NCBI GenBank assembly: GCA_943327015.2
Contig: CALPVM020000136.1
Span: 1-6,696, forward strand
Origin: Akkermansia muciniphila
GTDB taxonomy: Bacteria > Pseudomonadota > Gammaproteobacteria > Burkholderiales > Burkholderiaceae_C
DNA: 6,696 nt
Direction of reading: 5' to 3'
Part shown: one piece after another, positions 1-5,525 of the stretch
How the letters are laid out: every line of letters begins with the position of its first letter
Numbering within the stretch: position 1 is the stretch's first letter
The notes under the pieces: generated by a model
What the model was told of the DNA's origin: nothing
Database searches by the model: none
What the model saw: only the letters and a program-made list of their open reading frames with translations
Program-made: the position numbers and the translations under genes

Positions 1-2430
1 ATGCGACAAATGCGGTGTAGCAGGATAGAGGCAGCGCAGCAAAATTCCAAAGCCTTCCGCCAGCACCACCTGCGCGGCCGCTGAAGCTGCAGTGGAGCCA
101 TCGGGCCACGCAAAGTCCTCGAGGGCATTGATCATTTTCATGCAGCCTGACACCACGGTGTTGTACTGCATGCGCTGGTAATCGTAATCTACTTGTTTTA
201 GCACAGTGTGCAGTTCGCGCCGCAGTGCTTTGGTGGGTTTATCAAAAGTCAGTTCACGCACAGTACTGGCACCTTGCGCTAGTGCATTGGCAGCCACCCA
301 ATCAATGGAGGACAGCTTGAAACCAAAGTTCCAAACCCGGCGCAAAAAGCGGTAGCTACCCTCTACTGCCGACTCGTTCCACTCCAAAGTAGCCTCAGGT
401 GGGGCTGTAAACATGGTGTACAAACGCGCGGTATCTGCGCCATAGCGGACAATTAAATCCTGCGGATCCACACCGTTGTTTTTGGACTTGGACATGGTGC
501 CCACGCCCTCGTAGTCAATGGCCGTGCCCACGGGTAAATCGCCCACCGCATTTTTAAGACGCGCACCCACCACCTTGCCGCCGGCATCCAGCACGTGCTC
601 AACGTCGTGCGGCCAGAAATATTCTTTACCGCCTTTGTCAGTGCGGCGGCTGTAAATGTGGTTCAGCACCATGCCTTGGGTTAGCAGCTTGGAAAAAGGC
701 TCATTGACCTTAACCAAGCCCAAATCGCGCATCACCTTGGTCCAAAAGCGTGCGTACAGCAAGTGCAAAATGGCGTGTTCAATACCGCCGATGTACTGGT
801 CCATTGGCATCCAGTATTCTGCCCCTTGTGCCACCATCTGGTCGGTGTTGTGCGGGTCGCAATAGCGCATAAAGTACCACGAGCTATCGACAAAGGTGTC
901 CATAGTGTCGGTTTCACGGCGCGCTCTAGCTCCGCACACCGGGCAGGTGACGCCGGCATGGAAACCCTCGTGCTTGTGCAGCGGGTTACCGCTGCCATCT
1001 GGCACGCAGTCTTGCGGCAACACCACCGGCAAGTCTTTTTCCGGAACCGGCACTGCGCCATGCTCTGGGCAATGAATAATCGGTATGGGGGTGCCCCAGT
1101 AGCGCTGGCGACTAATGCCCCAATCGCGCAAGCGCCAGGTGGTTTTTTTCTCGCCTAAACCTTTGGCCTGCAACGCCTCAGCAATCACATTAACCGCCGG
1201 TGCATAGCCGTAGCCACTGTAAATATCCGAATTAACAGTAACGCCACGCTGTTTGTCGGCGTACCAGTCCTGCCACTGTTCTGTATCAAACGTTTCGCCT
1301 TCTACGTGGACTACCGGAACAATATCCAGATTGTACTTTTTGGCAAACGCAAAGTCGCGCTCGTCGTGTGCGGGTACGCCCATCACCGCGCCATCGCCAT
1401 AGCCCATAAGCACGTAGTTGCCGACCCACACCTCTACCGGGAGACCGGTTAAAGGGTGCGTGACTTGCAAGCCGGTAGGAAAGCCCAGTTTTTCTTTCAG
1501 TGCCAGCTCGGCCTCGGTAGTGCCACCGGCTTTGCAGTCTTCCATAAAAGCTGCCAAGCGCACATTGTCCTGTGCTGCGTGCAGCGCCAAGGGGTGTTCT
1601 GGCGCTACAGCGCAAAAGGTCACGCCCATGATGGTGTCTGCACGGGTGGTAAACACGTACATTTTGCCGTCACCAATCAGGTTGCCGGATGCGTCTTTGA
1701 TGTCATGGGTAAAAGCAAAACGCACGCCTTCGCTTTTACCAATCCAATTTTCCTGCATCAGCTTAACGCGCTCCGGCCAACCGGGCAGTCCGGTTTGCAC
1801 CTGCTCCAACAGCTCTTGCGCGTAGTCAGTTATTTTGAGGTAATAGCCCGGAATCTCGCGTTTTTCAACGACTGCACCGGTGCGCCAGCCTTTGCCGTCA
1901 ATCACCTGCTCGTTGGCCAATACGGTCTGGTCTACCGGGTCCCAGTTAACCACCTGGGTTTTGCGGTAGGCGATGCCTTTTTCCAGCATCTTCAAAAACA
2001 GCCATTGGTTCCACTTGTAGTAGCTGGGGTCGCAGGTAGCTATTTCGCGCGACCAGTCAATCGCCAAGCCCATGGCCTGCATTTGGCCTTTCATGTGGGC
2101 TATGTTGTCGTAAGTCCATTGGGCAGGAGGCACACGATTTTTAAGCGCAGCGTTTTCAGCAGGCAAGCCAAATGCGTCCCAGCCCATCGGCATCAGCACG
2201 TTGTGGCCGTTCATGCGCAGGTAGCGCGTGAGCATGTCGTTGATGGTGTAGTTGCGCACGTGCCCCATGTGCAATTTGCCACTGGGGTAAGGCAGCATGG
2301 AACAGGCGTAAAACTTCTTTTTGCTGGCATCTTCTACCACGCGGTAGGCAGTTTGGCCATTCCATAGTGGTTGCGCCCAGTGGGCTTGTGCTGCTTTTTC
2401 TACGTCGATATGGTTGTATTTGTCTTGCAT
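1..2430 (-). CDS. leuS: Leucyl-tRNA synthetase, 3'-truncated by window edge
   Basis: Cytoplasmic class I aminoacyl-tRNA synthetase that charges tRNA-Leu with leucine using ATP. The frame is open for 810 codons to the left edge without a stop or frameshift; the family is about 860-875 residues, so roughly the last 50-65 residues (the C-terminal tRNA-elbow-binding domain) lie outside. Visible landmarks are the HIGH-type motif HMGH at residues 54-57 (2260-2271); the CP1 editing domain with TTRADT at 261-266 and the block GAVMGVPAHDERD; zinc-type cysteines CPEHG (C454) and CPVCG (C496, C499); DSSWYF; and the KMSKS loop as TMSKS at 645-649 (484-498). The start is fixed by the N-terminus MQDKY, which aligns with the E. 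coli protein, and by an in-frame TAG at 2449-2451 with no ATG between. No clear Shine-Dalgarno precedes it. It follows exbD by 69 bp. The assignment is essentially certain. Confidence 0.98.
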   Translation of the reverse strand, partial: MQDKYNHIDVEKAAQAHWAQPLWNGQTAYRVVEDASKKKFYACSMLPYPSGKLHMGHVRNYTINDMLTRYLRMNGHNVLMPMGWDAFGLPAENAALKNRVPPAQWTYDNIAHMKGQMQAMGLAIDWSREIATCDPSYYKWNQWLFLKMLEKGIAYRKTQVVNWDPVDQTVLANEQVIDGKGWRTGAVVEKREIPGYYLKITDYAQELLEQVQTGLPGWPERVKLMQENWIGKSEGVRFAFTHDIKDASGNLIGDGKMYVFTTRADTIMGVTFCAVAPEHPLALHAAQDNVRLAAFMEDCKAGGTTEAELALKEKLGFPTGLQVTHPLTGLPVEVWVGNYVLMGYGDGAVMGVPAHDERDFAFAKKYNLDIVPVVHVEGETFDTEQWQDWYADKQRGVTVNSDIYSGYGYAPAVNVIAEALQAKGLGEKKTTWRLRDWGISRQRYWGTPIPIIHCPEHGAVPVPEKDLPVVLPQDCVPDGSGNPLHKHEGFHAGVTCPVCGARARRETDTMDTFVDSSWYFMRYCDPHNTDQMVAQGAEYWMPMDQYIGGIEHAILHLLYARFWTKVMRDLGLVKVNEPFSKLLTQGMVLNHIYSRRTDKGGKEYFWPHDVEHVLDAGGKVVGARLKNAVGDLPVGTAIDYEGVGTMSKSKNNGVDPQDLIVRYGADTARLYTMFTAPPEATLEWNESAVEGSYRFLRRVWNFGFKLSSIDWVAANALAQGASTVRELTFDKPTKALRRELHTVLKQVDYDYQRMQYNTVVSGCMKMINALEDFAWPDGSTAASAAAQVVLAEGFGILLRCLYPATPHLSH

Positions 2431-2467
2431 GGTGGGGTAAGCCGTGGGCTATATGCCGGAAATAGAT

Positions 2468-2483
2468 ACCGATTTTAATCGGT
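2468..2483. repeat. Perfect inverted repeat between exbD and leuS
   Basis: The 7-base arms ACCGATT and AATCGGT are separated by two bases, seen directly. This is the only notable structure in the 69-bp exbD-leuS gap. On the minus-strand transcript it lies 37 bases before the leuS start codon. It is not followed by a T run on either strand, so it does not look like a standard intrinsic terminator. It could be a protein-binding dyad, a small leader hairpin, or chance; function is unknown. Confidence 0.4.
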
Positions 2484-2499
2484 TGAAAGGTTATATGGC

Positions 2500-2949
2500 T
2501 CAGGGTCGGGTTTCAGTGAGGGATGGCGCCACTGCTTTAGCGGACTCAGTCACAAACCCGATGCGGCTCAGCCCCGCTTTTTGTGCCAAGCCCATCACAG
2601 CAACCACCCTGGCGTAAGGCACGGCTGCATCTACCCGCAGTTGCACCTCGGCATCAGGCTGCTGCTTTGCTATTTGCTGCAGTGCTGCCTCTAGCTCTGC
2701 ATCGGGCAGGGCTTGACCTTCCAAAAACGCTTGCCCCGCCACATCGACCGAAACCGCCGCAAACCGTTCTACTTTCAAAGCTTTGCCCGCTTGTGACGCC
2801 GGCAAATCGACCTTGATGCCGCGCACCAGCAACGGGGCTGTGAGCATAAAAATAACCAGAAGCACCAACATAACATCTATCAAGGGAGTCATATTGATTT
2901 CGCTCATGGGTTGCGACAATGGTGTGCGTTCCAGACGTCCGAAGGCCAT
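2500..2949 (-). CDS. exbD: ExbD/TolR family biopolymer transport protein
   Basis: Inner-membrane partner of the ExbB/TolQ proton channel; together they couple the proton motive force to an outer-membrane process through TonB or TolA. The 149-residue product has a short cytoplasmic N-terminus, one transmembrane helix at about residues 22-43 and a periplasmic C-terminal domain, the usual size and topology. The family motif MSEINMTPLIDVMLVLL is present, with the channel aspartate at D25, the same number as the essential Asp of E. coli ExbD. The ATG at 2949 is chosen because AAGGAA lies just upstream and the protein then begins MAFGRLE; an in-frame ATG at 3018 would put 23 implausible residues in front and overlap exbB. 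It lies 13 bp after exbB in the same operon. ExbD and TolR cannot be told apart from sequence alone; no tonB, tolA, tolB or pal is in view. Confidence 0.93.
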   Translation of the reverse strand: MAFGRLERTPLSQPMSEINMTPLIDVMLVLLVIFMLTAPLLVRGIKVDLPASQAGKALKVERFAAVSVDVAGQAFLEGQALPDAELEAALQQIAKQQPDAEVQLRVDAAVPYARVVAVMGLAQKAGLSRIGFVTESAKAVAPSLTETRP

Positions 2950-2955
2950 GCTGTG

Positions 2956-2961
2956 TTCCTT
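2956..2961 (-). promoter_or_regulatory. Ribosome binding site of exbD
   Basis: AAGGAA on the minus strand, with seven bases between its AGGA core and the ATG at 2949. It lies inside the 13-bp exbB-exbD gap and decides the exbD start in favour of 2949 over the upstream in-frame ATG at 3018. It is the clearest Shine-Dalgarno in the window. Confidence 0.75.
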
Positions 2962-2962
2962 G

Positions 2963-3610
2963 CTATGCTTTATGCGGGTTGACCAGCAGTTCGCGCAGGT
3001 CGCGGGCAAAGCCCTCAAGGTCTGCTTCTATTTTGCCAATCATACGGCCTAAAATATTAAACGCCAACACTGCAGGTATAGCCACCGCCAGGCCTACTGC
3101 GGTCATGATGAGTGCCTCACCCACCGGCCCGGCTATCTGCTCTATTTGAATTTGCCCGCCGCCTGATATACCGACCAAAGCATGGTAAATGCCCCACACC
3201 GTACCCAACAAGCCGACAAACGGCGCCACTGAGCCGATGCTGGCCAGCAGCACCTGGCCGGATTGCAGGCGGTGTAGCACCCCATGCAGGGCATCACGCA
3301 GTACGCGGGTGAGCTGCTGGGAGCGATCGCCAGCTGCAGCCAAGGTGCCAGCCGATGCCGTGTTTGTCGCGCGCACCAAAGGCAATACGATCTGCTCGCG
3401 GTCTGAGTTTTGCAAAACATCTAACGCACTTTGCATCGAGCTGGCTTGCCAAAACTGCGGGATGCAGCGCGCAAGGTCAGTGGAGGCGCGCCACAGTAAC
3501 CAAGCCTTCCAGAGTATCACCACCCAACTGGCAACCGACATCAACAACAGCACCAAGGCTACAGTAATGCTGATAACGCCGCCCTGCAGCAGTGCGTCTA
3601 AGGGGCTCAT
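2963..3610 (-). CDS. exbB: MotA/TolQ/ExbB family proton channel protein
   Basis: Inner-membrane proton-channel subunit that works as an oligomer around ExbD/TolR and energises an outer-membrane machine. The 215-residue protein shows three hydrophobic segments: about residues 13-37, 121-147 and 163-186, with the large cytoplasmic loop between the first two, as in ExbB/TolQ. The family signature is APFVGLLGTVWGI at 129-141, followed by EALIMTAVGLAVAIPA at 165-180; the conserved channel threonines of these two helices correspond to T137 and T170. Its ATG overlaps the dapB stop as ATGA, and no strong Shine-Dalgarno is seen, so it is probably translated by coupling to dapB. exbD follows after 13 bp. 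The MotA/TolQ/ExbB family is certain; ExbB rather than TolQ is preferred because the gene is short and no tol-pal genes are nearby, but that is an inference. Confidence 0.93.
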   Translation of the reverse strand: MSPLDALLQGGVISITVALVLLLMSVASWVVILWKAWLLWRASTDLARCIPQFWQASSMQSALDVLQNSDREQIVLPLVRATNTASAGTLAAAGDRSQQLTRVLRDALHGVLHRLQSGQVLLASIGSVAPFVGLLGTVWGIYHALVGISGGGQIQIEQIAGPVGEALIMTAVGLAVAIPAVLAFNILGRMIGKIEADLEGFARDLRELLVNPHKA

Positions 3611-4410
3611 TGCAGACCCAATACGTCAAACATATCAAACAATCCAGTAGTTTTACCCGCCAGAAAACGCACAGCACGCAAGCTGCCTTGTGCGTAGGTA
3701 ACGCGGCTGGACGATTTGTGGCTGATTTCAATGCGCTCGCCGGTACCGGCAAACAGCACGGTGTGGTCACCCACAATGTCGCCACCGCGAATCGTGGCAA
3801 AACCAATGCTGGAGGGGTCGCGCTCACCGGTGACGCCCTCGCGCGCATACACGGCGCAGTCCTTTAGGTCGCGCCCGAGCGCATCGGCTATGACCTCGCC
3901 CATTTTGAGCGCAGTGCCAGAAGGCGCATCGACTTTGTGGCGGTGGTGCGCCTCAATAATTTCAATGTCGTAGCCGGTAGACAAGGCTTTGGCCGCCATT
4001 TGCAGCAACTTTAACGTCACATTGACGCCCACGCTCATATTGGGTGCCATCACAATTGCCATATGTTTCGCCAGCTCTGCAATTTCAGCTTTTTGCTCCG
4101 GGGTAAAACCCGTGGTGCCTATCACTGCGGCTACGCCCAATTCACGGCAAACACGCAAATGCGCCATGGTGCCCTCGGGGCGGGTAAAGTCAATCAACAC
4201 CCGGCTTCCAGCCAAGCCTTGTCGCAGGTCTGACGTAACCTGCACACCGCTGTTAAGACCTGCAAATGCCGCCGCGTCATGCCCGATCACCGGGCTGGCG
4301 GCCAGATCCAGGGCGCCAGACAAGACGCAATCATCTGCGGCACACACCGCCTCTATCAACATATGCCCCATGCGCCCGCTGGCGCCTGCAATGGCTACTT
4401 GATGTTTCAT
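3607..4410 (-). CDS. dapB: 4-hydroxy-tetrahydrodipicolinate reductase
   Basis: Cytoplasmic NAD(P)H-dependent reductase of the diaminopimelate/lysine pathway; it converts 4-hydroxy-tetrahydrodipicolinate to tetrahydrodipicolinate, feeding peptidoglycan and lysine synthesis. From the chosen start it has 267 residues, close to the E. coli enzyme (273). The N-terminal Rossmann motif VAIAGASGRMG is at residues 5-15, DFTRPEGT at 74-81 and GTTGF at 98-102; the catalytic/substrate segment EAHHRHKVDAPSGTA spans 153-167, with H155 and K159 matching the E. coli catalytic His159 and Lys163. Two in-frame ATGs are possible. The one at 4410 has AGGA eight bases upstream, whereas the one at 4419 (three more residues, MNP) has its only GG directly against the codon, so 4410 is preferred. 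It follows bamE by 24 bp and overlaps exbB by 4 bp. The function is very secure; the start is likely. Confidence 0.97.
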   Translation of the reverse strand: MKHQVAIAGASGRMGHMLIEAVCAADDCVLSGALDLAASPVIGHDAAAFAGLNSGVQVTSDLRQGLAGSRVLIDFTRPEGTMAHLRVCRELGVAAVIGTTGFTPEQKAEIAELAKHMAIVMAPNMSVGVNVTLKLLQMAAKALSTGYDIEIIEAHHRHKVDAPSGTALKMGEVIADALGRDLKDCAVYAREGVTGERDPSSIGFATIRGGDIVGDHTVLFAGTGERIEISHKSSSRVTYAQGSLRAVRFLAGKTTGLFDMFDVLGLQ

Positions 4411-4418
4411 TGGGTTCA

Positions 4419-4422
4419 TCCT
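4419..4422 (-). promoter_or_regulatory. Ribosome binding site of dapB
   Basis: AGGA on the minus strand, eight bases before the ATG at 4410. It overlaps the alternative ATG at 4417-4419, which therefore lacks a properly spaced site. This supports a dapB product three residues shorter than the longest frame. Confidence 0.55.
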
Positions 4423-4434
4423 GACTAGTAATTT

Positions 4435-4983
4435 TTAACGTGCGGCTGGTTCCAGCGGCGGGTAGACGATAGGTGGCAATGCGGTAGGCAATGCTATGGG
4501 CGCTGCCGGTTTGGCAGGTGGATGCTGTTGCAGTTTTTCGGGCGGTGCTTCAAGCAAGGGCAAAGGTTCTGTAATAGGCTTGGACTTTAAAGTAGCCACA
4601 AAATCGGCCTCACTGGGCAACTCATCCGACTGCACACGCTCTACCACGTCGTCCTTAAAAAATATGGTAACGCGGCGCGTTTGGGGCTCCGCGCCTTGGC
4701 GCTCCAGGGTAAATACATAATCCCAGCGCTGAGCATGGAACACGCTGACCAACAGCGAACTACCCAATATATTTCGCACCATGGTGCGCTGCATGCCTGG
4801 TTTGATATAGGCCACCTGCTCGCGCGTGACCACATTGCCCTGCAGTATATCCATACGGTAAGGCGAAATAACCGTGGTGACTTTTCTACCCATGGCATCA
4901 TTCAGGCTGGAACAGCCGTAAAGAGCCACCATTGCAAGGGATGCGCCAACAAGTAATAAACGGGAATGGGTGGTTGCTGCCAT
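4435..4983 (-). CDS. bamE: BamE/SmpA/OmlA outer-membrane assembly lipoprotein with proline-rich tail
   Basis: Outer-membrane lipoprotein of the BAM complex, which folds and inserts beta-barrel proteins. From the ATG at 4983 the product has 182 residues with a lipoprotein signal: basic/polar start, hydrophobic stretch at about 9-21, lipobox LYGC ending at C24, expected to be cleaved and lipidated there. The BamE core follows: YRMDILQGNVVTREQV near 42-57, IKPGMQRTMVRNILG at 60-74, FHAQRWDYVF at 82-91 and VTIFFKDDVVERV at 105-117. Beyond about residue 136 is a proline-rich tail that the roughly 113-residue E. coli protein lacks. The frame opens further to an ATG at 5031, but that would bury the signal peptide behind 16 residues and lies upstream of the TACAAT -10 candidate, so 4983 is preferred although no Shine-Dalgarno is visible. 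It is the first gene of the minus-strand cluster. Confidence 0.94.
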   Translation of the reverse strand: MAATTHSRLLLVGASLAMVALYGCSSLNDAMGRKVTTVISPYRMDILQGNVVTREQVAYIKPGMQRTMVRNILGSSLLVSVFHAQRWDYVFTLERQGAEPQTRRVTIFFKDDVVERVQSDELPSEADFVATLKSKPITEPLPLLEAPPEKLQQHPPAKPAAPIALPTALPPIVYPPLEPAAR

Positions 4984-5068
4984 GTGTGTTGTGTCGTAAC
5001 GATATGATTGCACATTGTAGCGGCTGGCCACCAGCTGCAGAAACTCAAAATTCTACTGGTACTGAACC
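4984..5068. promoter_or_regulatory. Divergent bamE/fur intergenic promoter region
   Basis: The 85-bp gap between two divergent genes must hold both their promoters unless fur is read from farther upstream inside bamE. It contains a good minus-strand -10 hexamer for bamE (TACAAT), a TATGAT on the plus strand at 5003-5008 that could serve fur but lacks a matching -35, and a small 5-bp dyad GCTGG/CCAGC at 5023-5035. Neither gene has an obvious Shine-Dalgarno. Confidence 0.5.
5014..5019 (-). promoter_or_regulatory. Candidate -10 box for the bamE operon
   Basis: TACAAT on the minus strand, five of six bases matching the sigma-70 consensus, 30 bases before the bamE ATG at 4983. This would give a short leader of roughly two dozen bases. 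The -35 region at the proper distance (around 5037-5043) is poor, so this is a suggestion only. Confidence 0.35.
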
Positions 5069-5503
5069 ATGAGCAATATAGACGATTTAAAAAACACCGG
5101 ATTGAAAGCGACTTTGCCTCGCCTCAAGATTCTGGAGGTTTTTCAGGGCAGCGCCCAACGCCACATGACGGCCGAAGACGTTTATCGCGTATTGCTACAA
5201 GACCGCTCAGACGTGGGCTTGGCCACGGTATACCGCGTTTTGACCCAATTTGAGCAAGCCAGCATTTTGATTCGCAGCCATTTTGAAAGTGGCAAAGCGG
5301 TTTACGAACTGAACGAAGGCCAACACCACGACCATTTGGTGTGTCTGGACTGCGGGCGGGTTGAAGAATTTTACGACGCTGAGATTGAAAAACGCCAGCA
5401 TGCGGTAGCCAGCGACAAAGGTTTTCAAATTTCAGACCATGCGCTCAGCCTGTACGCCACCTGCACCAAAAACCCTTGCCCGCACCGCAACCCCGCCCGC
5501 TGA
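5069..5503 (+). CDS. fur: Ferric uptake regulator Fur
   Basis: Cytoplasmic dimeric metalloregulator that, with Fe(II), represses iron-uptake genes. The 144-residue protein is close to E. coli Fur (148) and aligns from its start: LKNTGLKATLPRLKILE near 7-23, then the winged helix with GLATVYRVL at 50-58. All expected metal ligands are present: H32, E80, HHDH at 86-89, E107 and H124, plus the structural-zinc cysteines C92, C95, C132 and C137. The recognition helix and both CXXC-type pairs are intact, so it should be a true Fur rather than Zur or PerR. The N-terminus MSNIDDLK matches the family, which supports the ATG at 5069 despite a weak upstream ribosome site. It is divergent from bamE and convergent with the urate oxidase gene. 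Autoregulation is common in the family, but only a weak Fur-box resemblance is seen upstream. Confidence 0.97.
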   Translation: MSNIDDLKNTGLKATLPRLKILEVFQGSAQRHMTAEDVYRVLLQDRSDVGLATVYRVLTQFEQASILIRSHFESGKAVYELNEGQHHDHLVCLDCGRVEEFYDAEIEKRQHAVASDKGFQISDHALSLYATCTKNPCPHRNPAR

Positions 5504-5525
5504 AAAAGAGGCCGGGCACTAGCAC

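Noticed and set aside
763..1158. A 131-codon plus-strand frame, and the 109-codon minus-strand frames at 732-1061 and 1286-1615
   Set aside because: All overlap leuS in other frames and show no family resemblance; the leuS frame is continuous through them.
1456..2367. A 303-codon open frame on the plus strand, antisense to leuS
   Set aside because: It lies wholly within the unmistakable leuS gene, resembles no known protein, is rich in His/Val/Gln/Phe as expected from reverse-complemented codons, and has no ribosome site of note. It is a shadow of leuS.
2950..3018. N-terminal extension of exbD to the ATG at 3018
   Set aside because: It would overlap exbB and add 23 Cys/Arg-rich residues with no counterpart in the family; the ATG at 2949 has a clear ribosome site.
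4984..5031. Extended bamE start at 5031
   Set aside because: It would place 16 residues ahead of a textbook lipoprotein signal and lies upstream of the best -10 candidate.
5023..5035. GCTGG-CCA-CCAGC dyad in the bamE/fur gap as an operator
   Set aside because: Five-base arms are too short to distinguish from chance in an 85-bp region.
5495..5517. Hairpin GCCCG/CGGGC at the end of fur as a bidirectional terminator for fur and the urate oxidase gene
   Set aside because: The stem is only 5 bp with a 13-base loop, overlaps the fur stop, and has no T tract after it on either strand.
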